Source: Bacillus sp. AFS059628 (GTDB taxonomy: Bacteria > Bacillota > Bacilli > Bacillales > Bacillaceae_G). From it: DNA of 64,000 nt. Position 1 is the first letter of the stretch. Every line of letters starts with the position of its first letter. Positions 28,099 through 37,739 of this stretch are shown here, one piece after another. The stretch is from NCBI RefSeq assembly GCF_002571225.1, contig NZ_NVEC01000049.1, forward strand, positions 4,776-68,775. The letters run 5' to 3'. The notes under the pieces were generated by a model. That model made no database searches and had not been told where the DNA came from. It worked only from the letters and a program-made list of their open reading frames with translations. The position numbers and the translations under genes are program-made.

Positions 28099-29892
28099 AT
28101 GAAAGGGAAACTTATAGTAGTCGGCGGTGGCTTGGCTGGCTTAATGGCAACGATTAAAGCGGCGGAAGCAGGAGTAAATGTTGAACTGTTCTCTTTAGTA
28201 CCAGTAAAACGTTCGCATTCTGTATGTGCCCAAGGTGGAATTAACGGTGCCGTAAATACAAAAGGTGAAGGGGATTCTCCATGGATCCACTTTGACGATA
28301 CAATTTATGGTGGGGACTTCTTAGCGAACCAACCACCGGTTAAAGCAATGTGTGAAGCAGCACCTGGTATCATTCACTTAATGGACCGTATGGGTGTTAT
28401 GTTCAACCGTACGGAAGAAGGACTTCTTGATTTCCGTCGTTTTGGTGGAACGCAACATCACCGTACAGCATTTGCTGGTGCAACAACTGGACAGCAATTA
28501 CTATACGCATTAGATGAGCAAGTACGTCGTCACGAAGTAGCAGGACTTGTAACGAAATATGAAGGTTGGGATTTCTTACGAGCTGTTGTTGATGACGAAG
28601 GTGTGTGCCGAGGAATCGTTGCACAAGACTTACAAACAATGGAGATTAAAAGTTTCGGAGCTGATGCCGTGATTATGGCAACAGGGGGCCCTGGTATCAT
28701 CTTCGGAAAATCAACTAACTCTATCATTAATACAGGTACAGCAGCTTCTGCTGTATATCAACAAGGTGCATATTATGCAAACGGTGAGTTCATTCAGATT
28801 CACCCAACGGCAATTCCTGGAGACGATAAATTACGTCTTATGAGTGAATCTGCACGTGGTGAAGGTGGACGTGTTTGGACATATAAAGATGGTAAACCAT
28901 GGTACTTCTTAGAAGAAAAATATCCGGCTTACGGAAACCTTGTACCTCGCGATATCGCAACGCGTGAAATCTTTGATGTTTGCGTAGAGCAAAAACTAGG
29001 TATTAACGGTGAAAATATGGTTTACTTAGATCTTTCTCATAAAGATCCGAAAGAACTAGATATTAAACTTGGTGGAATTATTGAAATCTATGAGAAATTT
29101 ACAGGTGATGATCCTCGTAAACTACCAATGAAAATCTTCCCAGCTGTTCACTATTCAATGGGTGGACTATGGGTTGATTATAAGCAGATGACAAATATTC
29201 CAGGTTTATTTGCAGCAGGTGAGTGTGATTATTCTATGCACGGTGGTAACCGTCTTGGTGCGAACTCACTATTATCAGCAATTTACGGTGGTATGGTAGC
29301 AGGACCAAATGCAATTGAATATATGAAAGGTCTTACTAAATCATCAGATGCTGTTTCATCTACTGTGTATGAACAAAATGAATTGATCGAAACAGAGAAA
29401 TTTAACAATATTTTAACGCTCGATGGTAACGAAAATGCGTATGTTCTTCATAAAGAGCTTGGAGAATGGATGACAGATAACGTTACAGTAGTTCGTGAAA
29501 ATAAAAAGTTATTAGAAACAGATGCAAAAATTGAAGAGTTAATGGCTCGTTATAAACGTATTAACATTAACGATACAGCGAGATGGAGTAACCAAGGTGC
29601 TTCATTTACACGCCAACTTGCAAATATGTTTGAGTTAGCACGTGTTATTACAATTGGCGCATATAACCGTAATGAGAGCCGTGGAGCACATTACAAACCT
29701 GAATTCCCAAATCGTGATGATGCAAACTTCTTAAAAACTACGATGGCAAAATTTGAAGGAGAAGGAAATGCACCAGCATTCCATTACGAAGACGTGGATA
29801 TTTCATTAATTAAACCACGTAAACGTGATTATTCTTCAAAACATGATGTAGCTGCTAAGAGTGAAGAGAAGGGGGATAAACAACATGTCTGA
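28099..29892 (+). CDS. sdhA: Succinate dehydrogenase flavoprotein subunit
   Basis: 597 residues. N-terminal FAD-binding GGGLAGLMATIKAAE, the flavinylated His in RSHSVCAQGGINGA (about H45), substrate-site Arg/His in GRVWTYKDGKP and HPTAIPGD, and FAD loop AAGECDYSMHGGNRLGANSLL. Oxidises succinate to fumarate on the cytoplasmic face of the membrane. Its last 8 bases overlap sdhB. Confidence 0.97.
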   Translation: MKGKLIVVGGGLAGLMATIKAAEAGVNVELFSLVPVKRSHSVCAQGGINGAVNTKGEGDSPWIHFDDTIYGGDFLANQPPVKAMCEAAPGIIHLMDRMGVMFNRTEEGLLDFRRFGGTQHHRTAFAGATTGQQLLYALDEQVRRHEVAGLVTKYEGWDFLRAVVDDEGVCRGIVAQDLQTMEIKSFGADAVIMATGGPGIIFGKSTNSIINTGTAASAVYQQGAYYANGEFIQIHPTAIPGDDKLRLMSESARGEGGRVWTYKDGKPWYFLEEKYPAYGNLVPRDIATREIFDVCVEQKLGINGENMVYLDLSHKDPKELDIKLGGIIEIYEKFTGDDPRKLPMKIFPAVHYSMGGLWVDYKQMTNIPGLFAAGECDYSMHGGNRLGANSLLSAIYGGMVAGPNAIEYMKGLTKSSDAVSSTVYEQNELIETEKFNNILTLDGNENAYVLHKELGEWMTDNVTVVRENKKLLETDAKIEELMARYKRININDTARWSNQGASFTRQLANMFELARVITIGAYNRNESRGAHYKPEFPNRDDANFLKTTMAKFEGEGNAPAFHYEDVDISLIKPRKRDYSSKHDVAAKSEEKGDKQHV

Positions 29893-30646
29893 GAAAACAA
29901 TCCGCCTCATCATTACGAGACAAGACGGGCCAGACGCGCAAGCGTTTGACCAAGAGTTTGAAATTCCATATCGTCCGAATATGAATATTATTTCGGCGCT
30001 TATGGAAATCCGTCGTAATCCTGTTGATGCAAAAGGAAACAAAACAACTCCGATTGCATGGGATATGAACTGCTTAGAAGAAGTATGTGGTGCATGTTCG
30101 ATGGTGATTAATGGAAAACCACGTCAATCATGTACAGCGCTTATCGATCAATTAGAACAACCAATTCGCTTAAAGCCGATGAAGACATTCCCGGTTGTTC
30201 GTGACTTACAAGTTGACCGTAGTCGCATGTTTAATGCTCTAAAACGTGTTAAAGCGTGGATTCCAATTGATGGTACGTATGACTTAGGACCAGGACCAAG
30301 AATGCCAGAGAAGAAACGTCAATGGGCTTATGAGCTTTCAAAATGTATGACATGTGGTGTTTGCTTAGAATCATGTCCAAACGTAAACAGCAAATCTGAC
30401 TTTATTGGGCCAGCACCGTTATCACAAGCTCGTTTATTCAACTCACATCCAACGGGTGAAATGCATAAAGCAGATCGCTTACGTGCAATTATGGGTGATG
30501 GAGGACTTGCAAACTGTGGTAACTCTCAAAACTGTGTGCAATCATGTCCAAAGGGTATTCCATTAACAACTTCAATTGCGGCATTAAACCGTGACACAAC
30601 AATTCAATCGTTCAAAGATTTCTTTGGTAGCGACAATAACTATTAA
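29885..30646 (+). CDS. sdhB: Succinate dehydrogenase iron-sulfur subunit
   Basis: 253 residues from ATG 29885, which overlaps the sdhA stop region and follows GAAGGGGG; the ATG 24 bases upstream is rejected. Three cluster motifs: 2Fe-2S CLEEVCGACSMVINGKPRQSC-type loop, CMTCGVCLESCPNV, and CGNSQNCVQSCPKG. It moves electrons from FAD to the SdhC haems. Confidence 0.97.
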   Translation: MSEKTIRLIITRQDGPDAQAFDQEFEIPYRPNMNIISALMEIRRNPVDAKGNKTTPIAWDMNCLEEVCGACSMVINGKPRQSCTALIDQLEQPIRLKPMKTFPVVRDLQVDRSRMFNALKRVKAWIPIDGTYDLGPGPRMPEKKRQWAYELSKCMTCGVCLESCPNVNSKSDFIGPAPLSQARLFNSHPTGEMHKADRLRAIMGDGGLANCGNSQNCVQSCPKGIPLTTSIAALNRDTTIQSFKDFFGSDNNY

Positions 30647-30650
30647 TAAA

Positions 30651-30679
30651 TATTGCCTCTTCAACATGAAGAGGCAATA
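30651..30679 (+). terminator. sdhCAB terminator
   Basis: TATTGCCTCTTC / GAAGAGGCAATA, a perfect 12-bp stem with a five-base loop; the T tail is short, so some read-through to ysmA is likely. Confidence 0.7.
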
Positions 30680-30739
30680 TTTATAACTTTATTTTTCTGT
30701 TTATTCTGTATATTGAAGGAACGAAAAGGAGAGGGAACA

Positions 30740-31186
30740 ATGAAGAAGATTTCTTATATTGAAGACTTTGAGCAATGGGAAAGTGGTTTTTCATTTTACA
30801 ACCCTGTAAAAGTACGTTTTGGCGAAGTAGATATGTTTGGGCATGTAAATAATGTCGTTGCCTTTACCTACTTTGAAGAAGCGCGTATTGCATTGTTTAA
30901 AGAACTTGGATTTATGCAAGAATGGACGCATGAATCTTCAGAAACGATGATTGTTGTTGCAGATTTACAATGTAATTTTATTAAGCAAATTTATTTTGAT
31001 GAACAGTTGAAGGTGTATGTAAAAGCGGGATCGGTTGGGAATTCTTCTTTAGATTTGCATTATATGGTGAAAAACGCAGCAGGAGAAGCTTGCTTAGTTG
31101 GTCGTGGAATGATGGTTCAAGCATCGAAAAAAACGGGTAGAGGCGAACCGTGGCCTGAAGAGTGGAAGAAAAAACTACTACAATGA
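30740..31186 (+). CDS. ysmA: Acyl-CoA thioesterase, 4-hydroxybenzoyl-CoA thioesterase type
   Basis: 148 residues from ATG 30740 after GGAGAGGG. Single hot-dog fold with the catalytic-Asp motif VRFGEVDMFGHVNNVVAFTYFEEAR. It resembles B. subtilis YsmA, which follows sdhB there too. The physiological thioester is unknown. In B. subtilis the next gene is gerE; here gerE lies 12 kb further on. Confidence 0.85.
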   Translation: MKKISYIEDFEQWESGFSFYNPVKVRFGEVDMFGHVNNVVAFTYFEEARIALFKELGFMQEWTHESSETMIVVADLQCNFIKQIYFDEQLKVYVKAGSVGNSSLDLHYMVKNAAGEACLVGRGMMVQASKKTGRGEPWPEEWKKKLLQ

Positions 31187-31200
31187 TAGAGTGAAAGAAA

Positions 31201-31231
31201 ATAAGAGAGCAATTTGCTCTCTTATTTTTTG
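31201..31231. terminator. Bidirectional terminator between ysmA and the carboxypeptidase gene
   Basis: ATAAGAGAGCAA / TTGCTCTCTTAT, followed by TTTTTT on +; it overlaps the stop codon of the minus-strand gene. Confidence 0.85.
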
Positions 31232-32001
31232 TCTTCCATCGCTTCTTCTAACGTTAAATGATGTTTATATATGTATGTAGCGTATGGATTTCCAACGTAG
31301 CGTAAATGCCACGGTTCATATGAATATTCTGTTGTTTCGGTTTTATCTTCTAAATAACGAATGACAAAACCAAATTCATGAGCATGTTTTGCAACCCATT
31401 TTCCTTCGGCTGTCTCTCCAAAAATAGGCTCTAATTGGAATTTAGCAGATTTTGAACTAATATCCATTGCTAAACCAGTTTGATGTTCACTCGTACCAGG
31501 AATGGCACTTACTGAATCAGCTTCAGTTTTCCCTTGACGTCTAACGTATGTATCATGTAATGATTTTTGGCGTTTGTATGAACGATAACCAGATACGGCT
31601 GTAAGTTCAAGCCCTTCTTTCTTTGCCGCTTCAAACATATTTTCAAGCGCATTTGCAGCATCTTTGCGCAGCAATGTTTTTTCTTTATCTTTTGGGCTAG
31701 TAAATGGTACGTTTGGTCTTGTTAAGTCTTCAGGTATGTATCCGTCTGGTAGTTTTCGATGTTTATTTACTAATACAAGATTAGACTCTAGATTTGTTAC
31801 AACGGAAAAATCATTGTCTAGCTTTTTTGCATTATGATCAGCTTTTGGAAAAGCGGGAATCTCTTCTTTTTGGTGGTTACTATGCTGTTGACTTTCGACA
31901 GCTTTCGCATTATTTTGTAGTGGTGATTTAGAACTAAAGTAAGCGAAAGAAGTGATACCGATTACAATAGTAGTGGCAGAAATAATAATTATCTTTTTCA
32001 T
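31222..32001 (-). CDS. M15-family D-alanyl-D-alanine (or L,D-) carboxypeptidase, VanY/LdcB type
   Basis: 259 residues: N-terminal membrane segment/signal (IIIISATTIVIGITSFAYF), a spacer of ~70 polar residues, then a VanY domain. Zinc site: SEHQTGLAMDIS (HxxxxxxD) and EPWHLRYVG (His ligand, catalytic Glu region). The SGYRSYKRQ motif is also typical. It trims peptidoglycan stem peptides outside the membrane. Monocistronic; D,D versus L,D specificity cannot be told. Confidence 0.9.
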   Translation of the reverse strand: MKKIIIISATTIVIGITSFAYFSSKSPLQNNAKAVESQQHSNHQKEEIPAFPKADHNAKKLDNDFSVVTNLESNLVLVNKHRKLPDGYIPEDLTRPNVPFTSPKDKEKTLLRKDAANALENMFEAAKKEGLELTAVSGYRSYKRQKSLHDTYVRRQGKTEADSVSAIPGTSEHQTGLAMDISSKSAKFQLEPIFGETAEGKWVAKHAHEFGFVIRYLEDKTETTEYSYEPWHLRYVGNPYATYIYKHHLTLEEAMEDKK

Positions 32002-32266
32002 GATGCCTTGTAATCACAGTCCTTTCTTAATAAAATGTGTATTGTTTTTTATTATAAGTCTAGTTTACTGAAAAAGAAATATAAGAGTCGTAACGTAATA
32101 GAAATGCAAAGAAAATGTCAGAAAATGTGTGAAATTGTAGTATTTTTTTATATAATTCATTTCTTGTCTTTCATGAAATTCATTTTTTATGTAATATATA
32201 TACATAAGAAGATGTAGCGATTATCGAGAATAAAGAACTTCTTGTATAGACTAGGAGTGAATGGGA

Positions 32267-33061
32267 ATGGATTTTGCAACACTTATTGGAATTATTTTAG
32301 GAGTAGTAGCGGTAGTAGTAGGGATGGTCGTCAAGGGCGCTGACATAATGGCCTTAGTTAATCCTGCCGCAGCATTAATTATTTTCGTTGGTACATTTGC
32401 TGCAGTATGTATAGCATTTCCAATGAATCAATTAAAGAAGATTCCAAAATTATTTAAAGTTCTTTTTGGTTCTAATAAAAAAGATTTAAGTTATGAACAG
32501 TTGCTAGAATTGTTTGTTCATTGGACATCTGAAAGTAGAAAATACGGTATTCTGTCTTTAGAGCAACAATTAGACAAAATTCAAGATGAATTTCTTTTGC
32601 GTGGTATGAAATTTGTGATTGATGGCGTATCTGCAGAAGATTTAGAACAAATTTTAGAAGCTGAATTAGAAGCAATTGAAGAAAGGCATGCAAAAGGAGC
32701 TGCAATTTTTTCTCAAGCTGGTACATATGCACCGACATTAGGGGTTTTAGGTGCTGTTATTGGTCTTGTGGCTGCACTTGGTAATTTAACTGATATTGAA
32801 AAGTTAGGACACGCTATTTCGGGTGCGTTTATTGCAACGATTTTTGGTATTTTCTCAGGTTATATATTATGGCATCCATTTGCTAATAAATTAAAGCAAA
32901 AATCTGCAGCTGAATTAGAGAAAAAACGTTTAATTATTGATTGTCTATTAATGTTACAAGAAGGTACATATCCGTTTATTATGAAGAACCGTATTTTAGG
33001 TGCACTGTCTGCAACTGAGCGTAAAAAGCTTGAAAAAGGGGCAGAAAAAAATGCGGAGTAA
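32267..33061 (+). CDS. motA: Flagellar motor stator protein MotA
   Basis: 264 residues with four membrane segments. Start MDFATLIGIILG matches Bacillus MotA; ATG 32267 is 10 nt after AGGAG, while ATG 32261 (4 nt) is possible. Conserved AGTYAPTLGVLGAVIGL (with the key Pro) and a cytoplasmic loop of charged residues (EERHAKGAAIFSQ). With MotB it forms the proton-driven stator. It overlaps motB by 11 bases. Confidence 0.95.
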   Translation: MDFATLIGIILGVVAVVVGMVVKGADIMALVNPAAALIIFVGTFAAVCIAFPMNQLKKIPKLFKVLFGSNKKDLSYEQLLELFVHWTSESRKYGILSLEQQLDKIQDEFLLRGMKFVIDGVSAEDLEQILEAELEAIEERHAKGAAIFSQAGTYAPTLGVLGAVIGLVAALGNLTDIEKLGHAISGAFIATIFGIFSGYILWHPFANKLKQKSAAELEKKRLIIDCLLMLQEGTYPFIMKNRILGALSATERKKLEKGAEKNAE

Positions 33062-33839
33062 AAAAAATAGAAGAAGTAAAAAGAAAAAGCATGATGAGCA
33101 TATCGACGAAACGTGGTTAATTCCATATTCTGATATGTTAACGTTGTTATTTGCATTGTTCATCGTTTTATTCGCAATGAGTAGTATAGATGCTGCGAAG
33201 TTTAAACAGATGGCAGTTGCTTTTCGAAGTGAATTAGCCGGTGGAACAGGAAACAAAGAATTTTTAAGTGATCAGAAGCCAAATGATGAAAAGGAATTAT
33301 CAGCAAGTAGCCTTGAGGCAGAACAAATAAAAAAACAAGAAGAAGCTAAAGAAAAAGAAAAAAAAGAAATGGATGAATTGAAAGCATTACAAAAAAAGAT
33401 TGATCAATATATTAATGAGAAACAATTATCCTCTTCTTTTCAAACTAAATTAACTGAAAAGGGATTAATGGTGACAATATTAGAGAATGTGCTGTTTGAT
33501 TCGGGGAAAGCAGATGTGAAGTTAGAATCACTAGGGATTGCAAAAGAGATGTCTAGCTTACTTGTTTCAGCATCACCTCGTGAAATTACAGTATCTGGTC
33601 ATACAGATAATGTCCCTATTGCCAATGCGCAGTTTGCATCGAACTGGGAATTAAGTACGCAGCGGGCAGTTAATTTTATGCAAGTATTACTACAAAATAA
33701 AGAATTACAACCAGAAAAATTTAGTGCAATTGGTTACGGGGAATACCGCTCAATTGCTCCAAATGATACGCAAGAAGGAAAGGCGAAAAATAGACGAGTA
33801 GAAGTGTTTATTTTACCTTTAACGAGAAATATGCAATAA
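33051..33839 (+). CDS. motB: Flagellar motor stator protein MotB
   Basis: 262 residues: a very basic N-terminus, one membrane helix with the proton-carrying Asp (D28 in PYSDMLTLL), a long charged linker with coiled-coil character (~75-125) and a C-terminal OmpA-like peptidoglycan-binding domain (TVSGHTDNVPI, SNWELSTQRAVNFM, GYGEYRSIAPNDT, KNRRVEVFI). Start at 33051 inside the 3' end of motA; translationally coupled. Confidence 0.95.
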   Translation: MRSKKNRRSKKKKHDEHIDETWLIPYSDMLTLLFALFIVLFAMSSIDAAKFKQMAVAFRSELAGGTGNKEFLSDQKPNDEKELSASSLEAEQIKKQEEAKEKEKKEMDELKALQKKIDQYINEKQLSSSFQTKLTEKGLMVTILENVLFDSGKADVKLESLGIAKEMSSLLVSASPREITVSGHTDNVPIANAQFASNWELSTQRAVNFMQVLLQNKELQPEKFSAIGYGEYRSIAPNDTQEGKAKNRRVEVFILPLTRNMQ

Positions 33840-33866
33840 AGAGGATGGTGTATGCCATCCTCTTTA
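33838..33866. terminator. Bidirectional terminator after motAB
   Basis: AAAGAGGATGG / CCATCCTCTTT hairpin between convergent genes, followed by ATTTT on +. Confidence 0.8.
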
Positions 33867-34691
33867 TTTTGCATCAAATGATTTTAAGTTGTCATGGCGG
33901 ATTTTATCTTTTTCTGCATCTGACTTTTTGAAATCATAATCATATAAAGCACCTTCCCAATCGCCATACATTGGATTCGGGAAAATAATAAATTTCTCAC
34001 CAAATTGTGCTTTTGAATCCGCTACTGCTTGATTTCGATCTTTTACAGACTTTCCGTCAAAACCAGTGAAATCAGATAAGTTATCACCGAAGAATAAGAC
34101 GATATCATGTGTTTGAGAAACGAGTTCACGGCGTTTTTCTTTTCCTTTTTCTTTCGGGTCTTGTAGTAATATATGTTCTTTCGTTGCTTGAGGGGCGCCT
34201 ACACGCTCAAGATTTTTAATTGTTGCATCTAGTTGGTTCATTTTACGATTTGAGATGTAGTAAATATCTACACCTTTAGACTCGGTATATTTTAAGAAAT
34301 CAATTGCGCCTGGAAGAGCCTCAGCTTCAGCCTTATTAATCCAGTCATCCCATTTATACGGATAGCCTTTTCCTGTCTTTACGCTCATTGCTTGATGAGG
34401 ACTATTATCTAAAACAGTTTCATCTAAATCAAGTACGATAGCAGGCTTTTTCTCTGTCCCTTTTGCAAGAGTTGCATCAAGCTTCAATTGACCGATATTG
34501 TACCCTTGGTAATAAAGTGCTTTCGTTTCACCAGCTGTTTGATACCATAAATCAGCCATTAGTTGCTGTTCTGTTAATTTTATTTTCTCTTCTTTCGCCA
34601 CTGCTTTCTCTTGTGTTCCTGAACATGCTACAAGCGATATAGATAGAACCGCTACAGATAATAAAGTGGTAATGCCCCTCTTCATCTTCAT
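33864..34691 (-). CDS. Lipoprotein acid phosphatase/5'-nucleotidase, e(P4) family
   Basis: 275 residues; lipobox LSISLVACSG with lipidated Cys at 23. HAD class B/C phosphatase: motif I VLDLDETVLDNSPH (nucleophile and acid Asp), motif II YYISNR, then motif IV DIVLFFGDNLSDF. It removes phosphate from nucleotides or cofactors (NAD/NMN type) outside the membrane, feeding nucleoside and phosphate uptake. AAGGAGG lies before ATG. Monocistronic. Confidence 0.92.
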   Translation of the reverse strand: MKMKRGITTLLSVAVLSISLVACSGTQEKAVAKEEKIKLTEQQLMADLWYQTAGETKALYYQGYNIGQLKLDATLAKGTEKKPAIVLDLDETVLDNSPHQAMSVKTGKGYPYKWDDWINKAEAEALPGAIDFLKYTESKGVDIYYISNRKMNQLDATIKNLERVGAPQATKEHILLQDPKEKGKEKRRELVSQTHDIVLFFGDNLSDFTGFDGKSVKDRNQAVADSKAQFGEKFIIFPNPMYGDWEGALYDYDFKKSDAEKDKIRHDNLKSFDAK

Positions 34692-34836
34692 ATGTATCCT
34701 CCTTGATGTTAGAAAATCAGTTAATATTATATATCGAAAAATAATAATTTTTGTATGAACATTTGCATATTGTCTTTTACATATATAGTAGTATGTCCTA
34801 TATTAGAAAGATGAGAAAAAATGATGGGAATTATTT

Positions 34837-34898
34837 TGTCAATTATAATTGTCGTAATGACAATTATAATTGACAAACGATGTGATATTATTTACAAT
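34837..34898 (+). promoter_or_regulatory. Large palindromic operator and promoter of the NatAB-like exporter
   Basis: TGTCAATTATAATTGTC (34837-34853) and its exact reverse complement (34859-34875) are separated by GTAAT, giving a 39-bp dyad; each half also contains the near-palindrome CAATTATAATTG. The right arm provides the -35 TTGACA (34870-34875), followed by 17 bp and TACAAT (34893-34898). A bound repressor would cover the -35. The rest of the 326-bp gap shows only a long (~120 nt) leader. Confidence 0.8.
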
Positions 34899-35017
34899 TT
34901 TAACTAAATGGAACAAATGATGGATTAAGGGGATAAAGCGTAGTGCTATATTTTATCCTGCATAAACATAGTCTTTGAAAGAGAGTATGAATGATACTAA
35001 AGGGGAGGCTTTATACT

Positions 35018-35902
35018 TTGAGTTTACAAATTCAAAACTTAACGAAACTATTTGGGGAATCAAAAGCAGTTAACGGCTTGCAAATTTCGTTACCAAAAGG
35101 TGAAGTGCTAGGATTACTTGGACGAAATGGTGCAGGGAAAACAACGACAATTAAAATGCTTCTCGGATTATTAACGCCTAATGAAGGCTCTATTACATGG
35201 GATGGAAAATCATTTGGGACTAGTGGGGTAACGATTGGATATTTACCAGAAGAAAGAGGTTTATATACAAAAAGTAGAGTAATAGACCAGTTACGATATT
35301 TTGGTAGATTAGAAGGAATGACAAAGAAAGAAGTAGATCTTGCTATCGATCACTGGTTAGAGCGATTAGCGATACCGGAATATAAATTTAAAACGGCAGG
35401 AGAGCTTTCGAAAGGAAATCAGCAAAAAATCCAATTAATTGCTGCTCTTCTTCATAATCCTGAACTTCTCATTTTAGATGAACCATTTAGCGGACTGGAT
35501 CCAGTGAATGCTGGAATGTTAGCTAGCATTATTGAAGAACAAGTACAGAGCGGAAAGACGATTATTTTATCAAGTCATCGTATGGAACAAGTAGAGGCTT
35601 TTTGCCAACATGTATGTATTTTGAAAAAAGGCGAAGCAGTCGTAAAAGGCCAGTTAAGTGATATTAAAAAAGAATACGGTTTCCGCAATTTAACGATTGA
35701 AGATACAGAAGAGAATGAGAAGGGATTAGCGGCTATTCATGTGTCGTATGAAAAACAACAAGGCCTTCTTTATGTGCGAGTACAAGATGATGCAGAAGCT
35801 CTAAAGATTTTACAACAGTTGCAACAACAAGGTGTTACCTTGCGACAATTTAAAATGTTAGAGCCGACGTTAAACGAAATTTTTGTAGAGAGGGCGAAAT
35901 AA
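35018..35902 (+). CDS. ABC exporter ATP-binding protein, NatA/YhaQ-like
   Basis: 294 residues from TTG 35018, 9 nt after GGGGAGG; the ATG at 34991 lies before the ribosome site. Walker A GRNGAGKTTTIK, signature ELSKGNQQKIQLIAAL, Walker B ELLILDEPFSGLDPVNAG, switch ILSSHRMEQVE. C-terminal extra domain of the NatA/YhaQ type. It couples ATP use to the permease encoded 2 bases downstream. In B. subtilis relatives export Na+ or unknown toxic substances. Confidence 0.9.
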   Translation: MSLQIQNLTKLFGESKAVNGLQISLPKGEVLGLLGRNGAGKTTTIKMLLGLLTPNEGSITWDGKSFGTSGVTIGYLPEERGLYTKSRVIDQLRYFGRLEGMTKKEVDLAIDHWLERLAIPEYKFKTAGELSKGNQQKIQLIAALLHNPELLILDEPFSGLDPVNAGMLASIIEEQVQSGKTIILSSHRMEQVEAFCQHVCILKKGEAVVKGQLSDIKKEYGFRNLTIEDTEENEKGLAAIHVSYEKQQGLLYVRVQDDAEALKILQQLQQQGVTLRQFKMLEPTLNEIFVERAK

Positions 35903-35904
35903 CG

Positions 35905-37131
35905 ATGCGTAAATTTTCTCACGTATTTTCATTTTATTTTAGAGAAGCGTTTTTATCTAAAAAATCATTAATTACAAGTGCGATTTTATTTTTAGTTGTG
36001 TTTGGGATTTTTGCATTTAATCATTTTACTTCAGAAAATGATAAAAATAAGGATAAAGATAAAATTGCAGTTGTGACAGAGAGTTCCACATATAAAGTAC
36101 AAAAAGAAGAATTAACGAAACTATTACCATCAGCAAAAATAACTGTCGGTTCAAAAGGGGATTTTGATAAACTACATAAACAAGTAGAAGATGGTGAACT
36201 GGATGGTTTATTTCATGTAACGGAAAAGAATGGAGTTCCAGAAGTTAAGTATATGTTTAATAAGTTACCTAGTGAAACAACTTCTACAATTATAGCTAGT
36301 TATTTAAAAGCACAATATACGGCGGCAACAATTGCTAAACATAATGTTTCACCAGAAATTGCACAGCAATTGCAAACCGAAATTTCTGTGAAACAAGAAG
36401 CGATAAAAGATCGCTCTGCTTCCGCAGGAATTGCATATTTCTTTACATTTGCTTTGTATATGTTTATTGTCATGTTCGGAAGTACAATTGCGATGAATAT
36501 TGCTTCTGAAAAAGCTTCTCGCGTTATGGAAGTTATGATTCCAAAAGTAAAACCACTGACGATGATGTATGCGAAAATCTTAGCGGTTGTTTCAACGGCG
36601 TTATTACAACTTGCCATATTGGCATGTGGTTACTTGGTTCCTTGGTTACTAGGATGGGTAGATTTAGAAAACGGTTCATTATTTGGAGCACCAATTGATT
36701 TTACAAAGATAGATGCACAAGTTATCGGTATGTTCCTTATTTATTTTGTTACGGGATATTTCCTTTATGCAATGATGTATGCGGCTGCTGGTGCGGTTGT
36801 TTCTAGGACTGAGGATTTACAAGGTGTTATTTTACCAGTATCGATTTTAATAATGGCAGCATTCTTTATAAGTATTAAATCGCTAGGTGATCCAAATAGT
36901 ACTGTTGTTGTTGTAAGTTCTTACGTTCCGTTCTTCACCCCGATGATTACATTCTCACGCTTTGTAGCTGGTGAAGCTGGTATATTAGAAATTACGATAA
37001 CAATGGCGGTTCTTTTAGCGACAATCGGTATATTAAGTGCTATTACAAGCCGCATTTACGTAAACGGCGTAATGAATTACTCAGACAAAGTGAAATTTAA
37101 AGATTTAGCGAAATTTATAAAGCGTCAATAA
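35905..37131 (+). CDS. ABC exporter permease, NatB/YhaP-like (ABC-2 type)
   Basis: 408 residues. One N-terminal membrane helix (~22-38), a long extracytoplasmic domain (~45-170), then five to six membrane helices (~175-395), the usual NatB/YhaP layout. The amphipathic coupling stretch IASEKASRVMEVMIPKVKPL is typical. Partner of the upstream ATPase. Substrate unknown. Confidence 0.9.
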   Translation: MRKFSHVFSFYFREAFLSKKSLITSAILFLVVFGIFAFNHFTSENDKNKDKDKIAVVTESSTYKVQKEELTKLLPSAKITVGSKGDFDKLHKQVEDGELDGLFHVTEKNGVPEVKYMFNKLPSETTSTIIASYLKAQYTAATIAKHNVSPEIAQQLQTEISVKQEAIKDRSASAGIAYFFTFALYMFIVMFGSTIAMNIASEKASRVMEVMIPKVKPLTMMYAKILAVVSTALLQLAILACGYLVPWLLGWVDLENGSLFGAPIDFTKIDAQVIGMFLIYFVTGYFLYAMMYAAAGAVVSRTEDLQGVILPVSILIMAAFFISIKSLGDPNSTVVVVSSYVPFFTPMITFSRFVAGEAGILEITITMAVLLATIGILSAITSRIYVNGVMNYSDKVKFKDLAKFIKRQ

Positions 37132-37248
37132 TGAGAAAAAGCATGATTTCCTATTGAAATCATGCTTTTTCTTTATGTATAAATTAAAAATAGTATATAA
37201 TAATAAGAGTCGTCTTTTAATAGAATGAATAAAAAGGAGGGTGTGCAG

Positions 37249-37680
37249 ATGGGGATTAGTAGTCGTTTTACAGTAGGTGTTCATATGTTGACGTTACTTG
37301 CGATTGATCGAAACTCTCGCTGTACCTCTGAATGGATTGCTGGTAGTGTGAATACAAATCCGGTTGTGATTCGTCGCATTACAGGAATGTTGAAGAGAGC
37401 AGGACTTGTTGATGTACAAGCTGGTAAAGGTGGTACGACACTTGCTCGTGATTTAGAAGAAATTACATTACTTGATGTATATAAAGCAGTGGAAGTTGTA
37501 GAAGAAGGGCAGCTATTTTCCTTCCATGAAAATCCCAACATTGAATGTCCAGTAGGAGCTAATATTCAATCAGTATTAGAAATTATTTTAATGCAAGCGC
37601 AAGAAGCGATGGAAAACGTACTTGCAAATGTAACGGTAGATCAATTAGTTACAAACTTAAAGTCTAAAATGAAAGATTAA
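37249..37680 (+). CDS. Rrf2-family transcriptional regulator, YwnA-like
   Basis: 143 residues from ATG 37249, 8 nt after AAGGAGG. Winged HTH: TSEWIAGSVNTNPVVIRRITGMLKRAGLVDVQAGKGG. It has only one Cys (CPVG) in the region where iron-sulfur Rrf2 proteins have three, so it is of the cluster-free YwnA type. It follows the exporter operon and might control it, though no copy of the 39-bp dyad lies at its own promoter. Confidence 0.88.
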   Translation: MGISSRFTVGVHMLTLLAIDRNSRCTSEWIAGSVNTNPVVIRRITGMLKRAGLVDVQAGKGGTTLARDLEEITLLDVYKAVEVVEEGQLFSFHENPNIECPVGANIQSVLEIILMQAQEAMENVLANVTVDQLVTNLKSKMKD

Positions 37681-37682
37681 AA

Positions 37683-37720
37683 AAGCGAGCAACCTCATAA
37701 TGAGGGCTCGCCTTTTTTTA
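37683..37720. terminator. Terminator after the Rrf2 gene
   Basis: GCGAGCAACCTCAT / ATGAGGGCTCGC with one mismatch, followed by a seven-T run. Confidence 0.85.
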
Positions 37721-37739
37721 TGCAGAAATATTGAAAATT

